Below are positions 13,968 to 22,091 of a stretch of 36,432 nucleotides of DNA, piece after piece (within the stretch, counting starts at the first letter, position 1; the number at the start of each line of letters is the position of its first letter). The stretch covers positions 1-36,432 of the forward strand of contig CAMDFO010000042.1 of assembly GCA_945897515.1 (NCBI GenBank), in the 5' to 3' direction. Source of the DNA: Rhodoplanes serenus (GTDB lineage: Bacteria; Pseudomonadota; Alphaproteobacteria; Rhizobiales; Xanthobacteraceae). The position numbers and the translations under genes were made by a program. The notes under the pieces were generated by a model. The model was not told the DNA's origin and made no database searches. It saw only the letters and a program-made list of their open reading frames with translations.

Positions 13968-15185
13968 TCACGCCTTCGCCTTCAGCATGTTCGCAAACGG
14001 CTGCGCCGGATCGGCCAGCGCGGCGGGATCCACCGGAATTTTTCGCTCGATCAGACGGCGTATTGCGGCGAGATCGCGCTGTGCGTTGATCCCCAGCGCA
14101 TAACAAAGGACGCCGTCGCGCGTCTCAAGCAGCAGTGCGCCCTTGCCGGGAAGCGGACGGCGGATGCGCTGCGCGTTCGGATCGGGCCAGCCGACGCCCT
14201 GGATGTAGAGGTCGTATTGCTCCGACCAGTACGACGGCACGGTGCGATAGGCGTCGCTGGCACCCGCGGCGTTGCGGCCAGCCACTGCGCCGTGATCCTG
14301 CGCGTGCCGCCAGTTCTCCAGCCGCACCATGTCGTCCGGGCCGGGAAAGCGCGTGCAGTCGCCGGCGGCGAAGATGTTCGGATCGGAGGTGCGGCACTGC
14401 TCGTCGACCACGATGCCGTCCTGCACGGTGAGCCCGGCGGCCTTGGCCAGCGCGTCGTCCGGGATGACACCGGCGCCGACCACGACCAGGTCGGCGATGA
14501 ACAGGTCGCCGTTGCCGGTTTCCAGCGCGATGTGTCCGTCCAGTTGCCGCGTCACCTGAGTCACCGATGTCGAAAGCTCAACATCGACCCCGCGGTGTTG
14601 ATGCTCCGCGAGGATCAGCGTGCCGGTCTCGTCGTCGCAGGCGCGCGCCATGATGCGCGGTGCGACCTCCAGCACCGTGACCTCGATCCCAAGCTCGGCC
14701 GCCGAGGCCGCGACCTCCAGCCCGATCAAACCGGCGCCGATCACCACCATCTGCTTGGAGGTGGCGAGATCGGCTTTCAGCGCGCGCGCCTGCGCCTCGG
14801 TGCGAAGGTAATGCACCCGCGGCGTGCCGGGCGGCAGCAGCGGAAGCTCGCGCATCAGCGAGCCGGTCGCGATCACCAGGGCGTCGTAGGGTAGCCGACC
14901 CGCCGCAGTGACGACCTGGCGTGCCGCGCGGTCGATCGCGTGGCATCGGGTGTCGAATTTCACCGCGACGTTGTGCGCGGCCAGTCCGCCTTTGCCCGCG
15001 ATCAAGGCATCGTCCGGATTGGCGTTGCCGAGCAGCACGGCCTTGGACAGCGGCGGTTTCTCGTAGGGCTCGCAAGACTCGTCGGTGAGCAGCGCGACCT
15101 CGGCCGAGGGGTCGCGCTTCTTGGCTTCGATGGCCGCCCAGACCGCGGCCGGACCGCCGCCGATCACCAGAATGGATTTACTCAT
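13968..15185 (-). CDS. FAD/NAD(P)H-dependent ferredoxin reductase (Rieske oxygenase partner type)
   Basis: A 405-aa flavoprotein reductase of the BphA4/rhodocoxin reductase type, passing electrons from NAD(P)H to a 2Fe-2S ferredoxin. FAD motif VIGGGPAAVWA (7-17), EPYEKPPLSK (about 40-49), NAD motif VIGAGLIGLEVA in the middle, and FAAGDCTRF near residue 268 for the flavin. A reductase-type C-terminal domain follows. The ATG at 15185 is the natural start just before the FAD motif. It lies two genes downstream of the Rieske oxygenase, in the same orientation, with a Bug gene and a repeat between, so it is the likely partner of the ferredoxin at 18467. Confidence 0.9.
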   Translation of the reverse strand: MSKSILVIGGGPAAVWAAIEAKKRDPSAEVALLTDESCEPYEKPPLSKAVLLGNANPDDALIAGKGGLAAHNVAVKFDTRCHAIDRAARQVVTAAGRLPYDALVIATGSLMRELPLLPPGTPRVHYLRTEAQARALKADLATSKQMVVIGAGLIGLEVAASAAELGIEVTVLEVAPRIMARACDDETGTLILAEHQHRGVDVELSTSVTQVTRQLDGHIALETGNGDLFIADLVVVGAGVIPDDALAKAAGLTVQDGIVVDEQCRTSDPNIFAAGDCTRFPGPDDMVRLENWRHAQDHGAVAGRNAAGASDAYRTVPSYWSEQYDLYIQGVGWPDPNAQRIRRPLPGKGALLLETRDGVLCYALGINAQRDLAAIRRLIERKIPVDPAALADPAQPFANMLKAKA

Positions 15186-15216
15186 GGCGGGGACATTAGC
15201 TTCGCCTTACACCGCT

Positions 15217-15344
15217 GTCATTCCGGGGCGGGCCGCAGGCCCGAGCCGGAATCGAGAGCTATGCGCGTGACCCTGGATTCCGGGCCCGCGCCATAGCGCG
15301 TCGAAGACGCGCGTAAACGCGCTTTTGGCGCGTCCCGGAATGAC
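15217..15344. repeat. Type A intergenic palindromic repeat
   Basis: Starts GTCATTCCGG and ends CCGGAATGAC, with inner stems GGCGGGCCGCAGGCCCG and GACGCGCGTAAACGCGC, and a central CCTGGATTCCGGG. Same family as 22766-22868 and the partial copy at 1-40. It sits between the Bug gene that ends at 15362 and the ferredoxin reductase start at 15185 and could limit read-through between them. Confidence 0.8.
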
Positions 15345-15361
15345 AACGAAGAGTGCGGTCG

Positions 15362-16390
15362 CTACTGCTTGGCGCCGTAGGCGCCTTTGACCTTCTCCAA
15401 CAGCGCCGGCGACAGGTTGCTGACCTCGCCGACCAGCTTCTGCAGTTCCTCGCCGGTGATTGGACCGAGCGTGAGCTTGAGCTTCTGCGCGTCGGCGATG
15501 TATTCCGGGTCCTTGACCATGCCGTCGAACGCGCGGCGGAGCGCGGTCACACGATCCGCTGGCGCGCCGGGCGTGGTGAAGAACGCGGTGCCGACTTCGG
15601 TGGCGTTCATCACGGCGCTCAGGATCGCGCGTTCCTCGTCGTTGCGGGCGAACTCAACCACGGTCGGCACATCCGGCAATTCGGGATGCCGCTTCAGCGC
15701 GTATTGCACGATGATGGAAATCTTCTTGCTCGAATACCAGTCCGGGTGGCCGACCTTGACCGCCGTCCACGAGGTCGAGTGGCCCTCGACTTCGCCGCGC
15801 TCGACCGCGAGCTGCGCCTCGGCGGAGCCCTTGTAGCCCATGATCAGCTTGAACTTGGTCCCCAGCACGTTGTTGGTGACGAGCGGATAGACCGAGACGG
15901 TGGAGCCCGCGCCGGTTCCGGACAGCTTGGACTCCATCTTTTGCGCGTCGGCAAACGTCTTCACCGGCGAGGTGTTCCACAGGAACACCATGTTCACGAG
16001 CGAATCGACGCGGCCGATCCAGTTCAGCTCGGCGGTCTTGAAGCGCACGCCCTGGGTGCCGAGCTTCTCGTCGAGCGCCGCGGTCGGCGCGCCGATGCCA
16101 ATCACCGAGCCATCCTTCGGCGCGACATTGGCCATATGCCCGAGCACCAGGAAGCTGCCGGCGCCCGGCATGTTCTTCGGCACGATGCTCGGATTGCCGG
16201 GGATGTGCTTGCCGAGGTGGCGCGCCACCAGCCGGGCATAGACATCGTTGCTGCCGGCCGGCGGGTAACCGATCAGCAGATCGATCGACTTGCCCTTGTA
16301 GAACTGCTCGACGGTCTGCGCCGACGCCGGCGTAGCGACGATTGCGGCGAGAGCGGCAGCGGCAAAGCTCGCGCGTCGGACGAAGGTCAT
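15362..16390 (-). CDS. TctC/Bug-family periplasmic solute-binding protein (long subgroup)
   Basis: A 342-aa receptor with a signal peptide ending TPASAQ (about residue 25). It shares the long-subgroup hallmarks FYKGK, LIGYPPAGSNDVYAR, HIPGNPS and NMPGAGS, plus GTKFKLIMGYKG and VERGEVEGH later. Here the ligand loop is PPAGSND rather than the more usual xGGxYD, so its pocket may differ from the copies at 63 and 21044. GAGGG precedes the ATG at 16390. It is located between the Rieske oxygenase/unknown pair and the ferredoxin reductase, all on the minus strand, which suggests that it imports the oxygenase substrate (inference). Confidence 0.9.
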   Translation of the reverse strand: MTFVRRASFAAAALAAIVATPASAQTVEQFYKGKSIDLLIGYPPAGSNDVYARLVARHLGKHIPGNPSIVPKNMPGAGSFLVLGHMANVAPKDGSVIGIGAPTAALDEKLGTQGVRFKTAELNWIGRVDSLVNMVFLWNTSPVKTFADAQKMESKLSGTGAGSTVSVYPLVTNNVLGTKFKLIMGYKGSAEAQLAVERGEVEGHSTSWTAVKVGHPDWYSSKKISIIVQYALKRHPELPDVPTVVEFARNDEERAILSAVMNATEVGTAFFTTPGAPADRVTALRRAFDGMVKDPEYIADAQKLKLTLGPITGEELQKLVGEVSNLSPALLEKVKGAYGAKQ

Positions 16391-16498
16391 GGCGTTCCCT
16401 CAACGTTTGAAACCGAGCTGAATGTTAGTGGATGCATGCCGCCGATGCCAACGCCGTCGCCGGTTCGGTGCTGCGACGGGTGGTCGCTTGTTCGACCG

Positions 16499-17005
16499 CT
16501 ATGCGCGCAATGCAGTCAGCATGTCCTGGATGTATTCCTCGGCGCTGGCGATCACCAGCATCAGCGCCCAGGGCCGGAGCTGGGCCAGCGTTTTGGACAG
16601 GGTTTCGTCGGAAACATCGGTGCTGCCCATGATCAGGCCGGTGGTCATCACCCGCTTGAGGCTGCAGGCCTCGCCGATCAGCGACGCCGCCTGCGCGTTC
16701 TCTCCCGCGGTCGCGACCATGACCACGAGGTCGGCGCTGTCGATTTCCTCGATCAGGTTCTTGGTGCGGCCGGCGAGGTCGCTCAGCCAGCCGGAAAAGC
16801 TTTCGCCCTGCTTGGGTGCGCTGCCGAATGCCGATGCCGTAAAGAACGTGGCGCGGTTCCACCGCCCTTGCGCCAGGTTCTTGACGACGCGCTCGCTGCG
16901 CGGATCGAGCGCGATCACCTTGATCGCGCGCGGCGCGGAGTTCGGAGCGTCGATGCGGTAGCGCGCTTCGGCGGCGCTGCTCATGCGGGCGGACTCGGAT
17001 TGCAT
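16499..17005 (-). CDS. Unknown protein coupled to the Rieske oxygenase (168 aa)
   Basis: A 168-aa protein of unknown function. It looks globular with alternating beta and alpha segments: IKVIALD near residue 28, a central SADLVVMVATAGENAQ (about 89-104), RVMTTGLIMG (about 116-125), and a C-terminal hydrophobic ALMLVIAS. This resembles a Rossmann-like or tubulin/FtsZ-like nucleotide fold only in a general way and I do not assign one. The ATG at 17005 lies two bases after the stop of the Rieske oxygenase (TGACCATG), so coupling is likely; another ATG at 16984 is possible. No signal peptide. The tight link suggests a role in assembling, regulating or assisting the oxygenase. Confidence 0.75.
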   Translation of the reverse strand: MQSESARMSSAAEARYRIDAPNSAPRAIKVIALDPRSERVVKNLAQGRWNRATFFTASAFGSAPKQGESFSGWLSDLAGRTKNLIEEIDSADLVVMVATAGENAQAASLIGEACSLKRVMTTGLIMGSTDVSDETLSKTLAQLRPWALMLVIASAEEYIQDMLTALRA

Positions 17006-17007
17006 GG

Positions 17008-18291
17008 TCACACCGTCACGTGTTCCTTGCCGGTCTGCACCAGCAACGCCTCCTTGGCGGCCTCCTTGAAGTGCTGATCCGGCGGCAGCACCACCGCCGC
17101 CGAGCGCACGCGCTGGTGGGCGAGATCGATGCCGGGCGGCATCGTGCCCTTTTCCATTGCCTTGAGCGCGCGCAGCAGCCGGTGCCGCGCCATGATGATG
17201 CCGTTGTCGGTGGAAACCAGGTTTTCCTTCGTACGGTCGACGATAGGCCCCATGCTCTCCTGCAATGATGCGTCCTGCATCGCGATGCCATACACGCCGC
17301 TGAAGGTGTCGCCGCGCTTCTGCGCCGCGCGATCCATCAGATAGTCGTTGTCCTTGTTCTGCAGCGGCCGGTAGGTGCCGGGCACGTAGGGCACGTGGAT
17401 GCCCTTGCCCGCGCGCATCGCCTCGAGCTCGTACTCCTTGAGCGGGCGCGTGACCTTGTAGTCGAAGCTCCAGGCCCAGCAGGTCTCGTCGTCGATCGGC
17501 ACCCAGAAATGACCGTGCACCGGATGATCGGCGCGCGGCGGGATCATCGTGAAGGCCGGCATCACCCATTGCGTGACGCGCCAGTAGTAGCTGCCGTTCT
17601 CGGCGTTGCGGCGCGCGCCGATGAACAGGCCGCCCGGACTCTCGACAACTTCAAACACCGGCTTCATGTCGCCCATGTTGTACTGGTTGCCCTTCGAGCC
17701 CTTGAACAGCGGATCGCTGTTGAGCTCGCCGGAGTGCAGGAACGAGACATGGCTGGAATCGATGCCGCCTTCCATCGCCTGCAGCCAGTTTGATTCCTGC
17801 AACCGCTTCGACATGAAGCTGCGGTCCGCCGGCACCATGGCGAACTCCCACTCCGGCAGCGGAGGCTGCTGCTCCGGCGGTCCCATGTAGGTCCACAACA
17901 CGCCGCCGCGTTCGACCAGCGGATAGGACTTCAGCTTGACTTTCTGGCAGTAGCCGCTTTCGGATGGCTCCGACGGCACCTCGATGCACTGTCCGGTGTG
18001 GTCGTATTTCCAGCCGTGATACGGGCAGCGCAACCCGTTGTGCTCGTTGCGGCCGAACCACAGCGACACGCCGCGATGGGCGCAGAACTCGTCGGTCAGC
18101 GCATAGCGGCCCTGCGTATCGCGCCAGGCCAGCAGCCGCTCCGACAGCAGCTTGATCCGCACCGGCGGGCATTCCGGCTCCGGCAGTTCCTCGGCCAGCA
18201 GGGCGGGTTGCCAGCCCAGCCGGAACATCTGGCCCATCGGGGTGCCGGGACCGGTCTGGGTGAGGAGGTCGTTCTGTTCTTTTCTGAGCAT
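17008..18291 (-). CDS. Rieske non-heme iron oxygenase, large subunit (phthalate-dioxygenase-like)
   Basis: A 427-aa ring-hydroxylating or demethylating oxygenase. The Rieske 2Fe-2S site is CAH (C70, H72) and CPYH (C89, H92). The mononuclear iron site has D178, H181 and H186 in GGIDSSHVSFLH, with N168-W169 in the usual place. These, the overall length and the NWLQAMEGG stretch (168-176) are most like phthalate 4,5-dioxygenase-type and related alpha-only (alpha3) oxygenases; the substrate cannot be read from sequence. GGGAG precedes the ATG at 18291. Divergent from the ferredoxin at 18467 (gap about 175 bases), and followed after two bases by the 168-aa unknown gene. Electrons would come from the ferredoxin and the reductase at 13968. 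Confidence 0.92.
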   Translation of the reverse strand: MLRKEQNDLLTQTGPGTPMGQMFRLGWQPALLAEELPEPECPPVRIKLLSERLLAWRDTQGRYALTDEFCAHRGVSLWFGRNEHNGLRCPYHGWKYDHTGQCIEVPSEPSESGYCQKVKLKSYPLVERGGVLWTYMGPPEQQPPLPEWEFAMVPADRSFMSKRLQESNWLQAMEGGIDSSHVSFLHSGELNSDPLFKGSKGNQYNMGDMKPVFEVVESPGGLFIGARRNAENGSYYWRVTQWVMPAFTMIPPRADHPVHGHFWVPIDDETCWAWSFDYKVTRPLKEYELEAMRAGKGIHVPYVPGTYRPLQNKDNDYLMDRAAQKRGDTFSGVYGIAMQDASLQESMGPIVDRTKENLVSTDNGIIMARHRLLRALKAMEKGTMPPGIDLAHQRVRSAAVVLPPDQHFKEAAKEALLVQTGKEHVTV

Positions 18292-18466
18292 CGTGGGCTC
18301 CCGATAGCTGCTGTCTTGTAGCGTTGGACAGCGAAATTACTCAAGCCTTATCAGGCCGCTAGCATTGATCCAAGACAAAGACCGGAGCGTTGACCCAGGA
18401 CCGAAAGCCATGATTTATGTCCGGCTCCATCCTATCCGCAATCGCCCTGCCAGAGAAATCCGCGCC

Positions 18467-18778
18467 GTGCCCACCAAAGTCGAACTCTGCAAAGCCGAAG
18501 AAGTTGCCGAAGGCAGCGCTCTCCGGGTCGAGGCCGAAGGCCTCACAGTCGCGGTATTCAATATCGAAGGCCAGTTCTACGTCACCGACGACGCCTGCAC
18601 CCACGGACCCGGCTCGCTGTCCGAGGGCTACATCGACGGCGACGTGATCGAGTGCAACTTCCACAACGGGCAATTCGACATCAAGACCGGCGAGGTGGTG
18701 TCGCCGCCCTGCATGATCCCGGTGAAGACCTATCCCGCCAAGGTCGAGGGCGGCACCGTGGTAATCGAAGTTGATTGA
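18467..18778 (+). CDS. Rieske-type 2Fe-2S ferredoxin
   Basis: A 103-aa soluble Rieske ferredoxin. The cluster ligands are C44 and H46 (ACTHGPGS) and C63 and H66 (ECNFHNG). Length and motif spacing match the small ferredoxins of multicomponent oxygenases such as anthranilate or biphenyl dioxygenases. I take the GTG at 18467 because the protein then begins as family members do (MPTKVELCKAEEV). An ATG at 18410 is in frame and would add 19 basic residues, so the start is not certain; neither has a strong ribosome binding site. It is divergent from the oxygenase gene and would shuttle electrons from the reductase at 13968 to the oxygenase at 17008. Confidence 0.88.
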   Translation: MPTKVELCKAEEVAEGSALRVEAEGLTVAVFNIEGQFYVTDDACTHGPGSLSEGYIDGDVIECNFHNGQFDIKTGEVVSPPCMIPVKTYPAKVEGGTVVIEVD

Positions 18779-18781
18779 GGC

Positions 18782-18822
18782 GGCGTACTCGATACATTGA
18801 AACGGCATACTCGATACGATGA
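18782..18822. promoter_or_regulatory. Tandem 19-base direct repeat upstream of the HupE-like gene
   Basis: Two copies of a 19-base word, GGCGTACTCGATACATTGA at 18782 and GGCATACTCGATACGATGA at 18804, differ at three positions and are offset by 22 bases, about two helical turns. They begin four bases after the stop of the ferredoxin gene and end about 29 bases before the ATG of the HupE-like gene. The layout is that of a tandem operator for a dimeric regulator (inference); no regulator gene is visible in the window. Confidence 0.45.
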
Positions 18823-18851
18823 TGCTGCCTGCCAATTCTGGGGGGATTCCC

Positions 18852-19430
18852 ATGCCGCACCGCTTCGCCAAGCTCGTTTCGCTCGCCGCTATTGCCGTCC
18901 TGGGTTTGAGTTCAGGGGCGTTCGCCCATCCCGGACATGAAGGCGGGTTGACCGGGGGTCTGGCGCATCCTTTCACCGGCCTGGATCACGTGCTGGCGAT
19001 GGTGGCGGTGGGTCTCTGGGCGTCGCAGCTCGGCCGCCCGGCGATGTGGTTGTTGCCGGCGGTGTTCCCGGTGGTGATGGCTGGTGGCGCGCTGCTCGGT
19101 GCGAACGGCGTGGCGTTGCCCTTCGTCGAGCTTGGCATCGTCGCTTCGGTGGTCGTGCTGGGCGCGGCGGTGGCGTTCGGTCTGCGGGTTTCGCTAACGT
19201 TGAGCGCCGCGCTGGTCGGCGTGTTTGCGCTGTTCCACGGCCATGCGCACGGCGCCGAATTGCCGGCCGCCGGATCGGCGCTGCTTTACGGGACTGGGTT
19301 TGTCGCAGCGACGCTCGTGCTGCACGCCGTCGGGGTTGGCATCGGCGCGCTGGCGCAACGCACCTTCGTGCTGCGCACGGCGGGCGGGGCGATCGCGGCC
19401 ACCGGCCTGCTGCTGCTCGTTACGCAGTAG
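18852..19430 (+). CDS. HupE/UreJ-family metal permease
   Basis: A 192-aa integral membrane protein with an N-terminal signal-like helix ending GAFAHPGHE (about residue 30), then several hydrophobic helices. The family signature HPFTGLDHVLAM lies at about residues 40-51, and a His-rich FHGHAHG segment lies in the middle. HupE/UreJ proteins carry nickel or cobalt into cells for hydrogenase, urease or cobalamin enzymes. No hydrogenase or urease gene is in the window, but its 3' end overlaps the EutA-like gene tail to tail, and EutA works on a cobalamin (cobalt) enzyme, so cobalt is a reasonable guess. ATG at 18852 is chosen for the GGGGGA upstream; an in-frame ATG at 18819 adds 11 residues. Confidence 0.88.
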   Translation: MPHRFAKLVSLAAIAVLGLSSGAFAHPGHEGGLTGGLAHPFTGLDHVLAMVAVGLWASQLGRPAMWLLPAVFPVVMAGGALLGANGVALPFVELGIVASVVVLGAAVAFGLRVSLTLSAALVGVFALFHGHAHGAELPAAGSALLYGTGFVAATLVLHAVGVGIGALAQRTFVLRTAGGAIAATGLLLLVTQ

Positions 19431-20955
19431 CCGGCGCTCGTTCGACCGAGCGCTTCTCCGATCCCGGCAGGGTGTTGCCCGGAAAGATCAGCGACTTGAT
19501 CACCACCGGCACCGCGCCGGAAGCGTCCAGCATCGCGCCGATGTCGATGTAGTCGAACGCCTTCAGCTCCAAGCCGTCGATCGACACGATCGGGCTTTCG
19601 ATCTTCATCTCCTCGCGCAGGTGGATGCCGATCAAGCCGCCGACGTCGCCGTCGCCGGCCAGGATCACCGGGTGGCCGTGCGCCAGCACGGTTGAGAGAC
19701 CATCCACCACACCGTGACAGAACGCGTCGAGCCGCTGGAACGTGGCGGAGCCCCTCCACGGCACGAACACGGCCACCGGCTGTTCGCCATCGGCGAGATC
19801 GAGGCGCTTGAGCATCGACTGCACCGCGCGCGCGACGGCCGTGGGATCGATAATCTCGCCATCGAGCGGCAGCGTGGGCGCGATCACCGGCACGTTGCGC
19901 AGCGGCAGCGCGTCGAGCGGCGACACGTAGATCGTGCTGCCGCTGAGCTGGATGGTGTATTGCGACGCGCCGACCACGGTGGCGCGGATGCCTTCGATCG
20001 AAGGCTCGAGCCGCGGGCAGAATGCGTCGACGCGCACGCGGATTTCCGCGGCGAGCAGCGGACCGAGATCGCCGAATTTCTTGGTCTCGTTGCCGTAGAT
20101 GAATTCCGACACGCCGCCGGAGAACTGGATCTGCGCGACCGGCTCGCCATGCGTCAACGGATCGAGCCGCAGCAGGCTCGCGCCTTGCGCCTGCGGTGTG
20201 CCGCCGCGCATCGCCTCGAACAGCCGGTCGGCCATCAGTGCCGCTATAGCGCGGCCCTGATCGAGCGTCAGCATGCCGCCGGCCTTGAGATCGATGCCAA
20301 GCTCGGCGCCGAACCGCCGGCCGGCCTCTTCGACCCGAAGAATTTTTCCATCCGGATCGAGACAGACCAGCCGCGCCCCGACGTCGAGCGCGGTCAGGTC
20401 TGCAACCTTGCCGTCGGCGCAGACCGCGATCTTGGAGGTGCCGCCGCCGACATCGACGTTCATCACCACACACGCGTCGCGGATCGAGCGCGCCACCGCG
20501 CCCGAGCCGTAGGCCGCCATCACGGTCTCCATGCTGTCGCCGGCCGAGACCGCAACCAGCTTGCCGGCCTGCTTAGCGAACAGGTCGCCGATGGCGCGTG
20601 CGTTTTTGCGCCGCACCGCGACGCCGGTCAGGATCAGCGCGCCGGTGTCGATCTCGTCGGGCTCGACCTTGGCGTCGATGTATTCCTTCTTGATGAAGGC
20701 GCCGAGCGCGTCGGCGTCGATGGTTTCCTCCGCCGAGTAGGGCGTGAGCAGGATGTCGGAGCCGTAGAAGGTCTCGCGCTCGGTGACGACGTAGCGGCTG
20801 TCGAGCCGTTCCAGGACGATGCGCGAGAACACCAGATGCGAGGTCGAGGAGCCGATGTCGACGCCGACACTGAGGACGCAAATCTCGTCCTCGCCCTCCA
20901 GCGAGCGGCCGGTGGACGAGAAGAAGATGCGGCCGCCCTGGTTGTCGTCGGTCAT
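19420..20955 (-). CDS. eutA: EutA-like ethanolamine ammonia-lyase reactivating factor
   Basis: A 511-aa actin-fold ATPase of the EutA family, which reactivates adenosylcobalamin-dependent ethanolamine ammonia-lyase by exchanging damaged cofactor. The phosphate-1 motif GVDIGSSTSHLVFSR is at 31-45, and the phosphate-2 motif is VDVGGGTSKI in the middle. EutA of enteric bacteria is, as I recall, about 470 aa, so this one is somewhat longer, mainly at the N-terminus (about 30 extra residues). No eutB or eutC lies in the window, so its lyase partner is elsewhere or different. Start at 20955 is the first Met giving a compact N-terminus, without a clear ribosome binding site; a GTG at 21003 is in frame. 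It overlaps the HupE-like gene by 11 bases at the 3' ends. Confidence 0.83.
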   Translation of the reverse strand: MTDDNQGGRIFFSSTGRSLEGEDEICVLSVGVDIGSSTSHLVFSRIVLERLDSRYVVTERETFYGSDILLTPYSAEETIDADALGAFIKKEYIDAKVEPDEIDTGALILTGVAVRRKNARAIGDLFAKQAGKLVAVSAGDSMETVMAAYGSGAVARSIRDACVVMNVDVGGGTSKIAVCADGKVADLTALDVGARLVCLDPDGKILRVEEAGRRFGAELGIDLKAGGMLTLDQGRAIAALMADRLFEAMRGGTPQAQGASLLRLDPLTHGEPVAQIQFSGGVSEFIYGNETKKFGDLGPLLAAEIRVRVDAFCPRLEPSIEGIRATVVGASQYTIQLSGSTIYVSPLDALPLRNVPVIAPTLPLDGEIIDPTAVARAVQSMLKRLDLADGEQPVAVFVPWRGSATFQRLDAFCHGVVDGLSTVLAHGHPVILAGDGDVGGLIGIHLREEMKIESPIVSIDGLELKAFDYIDIGAMLDASGAVPVVIKSLIFPGNTLPGSEKRSVERAPATA

Positions 20956-21043
20956 CGATGGCCCGGTTTCCGCCAGCCCTGATAAGCGGTAAGAATGCGG
21001 CACGCATAACCCATCACGGCGCGCCCGCGGTCAAGGCTGATTC

Positions 21044-22057
21044 ATGAAGCGATTGGCCATATTGCTTTCGATCATGCTTGTGGGATGGCCCAGCGCGGCG
21101 CTGAGCCAGCAGTCGGTCGAGGACTTCTACCGCGGCAAGAAGATAGACCTGGTCATCGGCTATTCGTCGGGCGGCACGTATGATCTTTACGCGCGTCTCG
21201 TGGCGCGGCACCTCAGCCGCTACATCCCCGGCCGGCCGCTGATCGTGCCGCGCAACATGCCGGGCGCGGGCAGCCGCACCGCGGCGACCTTCGTCTACAC
21301 CATAGCGCCGCGCGACGGCACGGTGCTCGGGACCGCCGACCAGTCGCTGGCGCTGCAGCAGGCCGCGGGCGACACGCGGATCAAGTTCGACACCACGAAA
21401 TTCATCTACATCGGCAATCCGAACATCGAGAACAACACCACGGCGGCGTGGCATGCGTCGGGCATCAAGACCATCGAGGATGCCAGGCGCCGCGAGGTCA
21501 CGGTGGGCGCGACCGGCGGCTCGACGTCGTCGCAGTATCCGAAGGCGATGAACGCGCTGCTCGGCACGCGGTTCAAGATCATCCTCGGCTATCCGGGCGG
21601 CAACGACATCAACCTGGCGATGGAGCGCGGCGAGGTCGATGTGCGCGGTTCCAACAGTTGGGCGTCGTGGAAGGCGACGCGCGCTCACTGGCTGGCCGAA
21701 AACAAGATCAACATCCTGGTTCAGATCGGATTGAAGAAGCTTCCCGAACTGCCGGACGTGCCGCTGCTGATGGAGCTTGGCGGCAACGACGACGACCGCG
21801 AACTGCTGCGGCTGCTGTCCGCGTCGACCGTCATCGGGCGGCCGATCTTCACCACGCCCGACGTTCCGGCCGAGCGCGTCAAGGCGCTGCGCGACGCGTT
21901 CGACGCCATGGTCCGCGATCCGGCCTTCCTGGAGCAGGCCAGGAAGGAGAACTTTGACATTGACGCGGTCTCCGGCGAAGCATTGCAGAAGCTGGTCGCC
22001 GAGATCGTCGCGATGCCGAAGACGCAGGGCGAGCGATTGAAGAAGATTATCGAGTAG
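21044..22057 (+). CDS. TctC/Bug-family periplasmic solute-binding protein (long subgroup)
   Basis: A 337-aa receptor with a signal peptide ending AALSQ (about residue 22). FYRGK, VIGYSSGGTYDLYAR, IPGRPL and NMPGAGS are shared with the Bugs at 63 and 15362, as are GTRFKIILGYPGG and AMERGEVDVRG. Among the three it looks closest to the one at 63 (both have the AWH.SG segment and GYPGGN). AAGG lies nine bases before the ATG. It is followed 34 bases later by a GST-like gene, making a likely two-gene operon, and is divergent from the EutA-like gene by about 88 bases. Ligand unknown. Confidence 0.9.
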   Translation: MKRLAILLSIMLVGWPSAALSQQSVEDFYRGKKIDLVIGYSSGGTYDLYARLVARHLSRYIPGRPLIVPRNMPGAGSRTAATFVYTIAPRDGTVLGTADQSLALQQAAGDTRIKFDTTKFIYIGNPNIENNTTAAWHASGIKTIEDARRREVTVGATGGSTSSQYPKAMNALLGTRFKIILGYPGGNDINLAMERGEVDVRGSNSWASWKATRAHWLAENKINILVQIGLKKLPELPDVPLLMELGGNDDDRELLRLLSASTVIGRPIFTTPDVPAERVKALRDAFDAMVRDPAFLEQARKENFDIDAVSGEALQKLVAEIVAMPKTQGERLKKIIE

Positions 22058-22091
22058 AACGGGGTCTTTAGGCAGCTTTGGGGAGACGTAA

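Noticed and set aside
12288..14894. An 868-codon open frame on the plus strand across the PanB/hydrolase/reductase genes.
   Set aside because: Its protein is low-complexity (His/Arg/Ala-rich) with no motifs and it opposes four well-supported minus-strand genes and runs through a palindromic repeat. High GC content keeps such antisense frames open.
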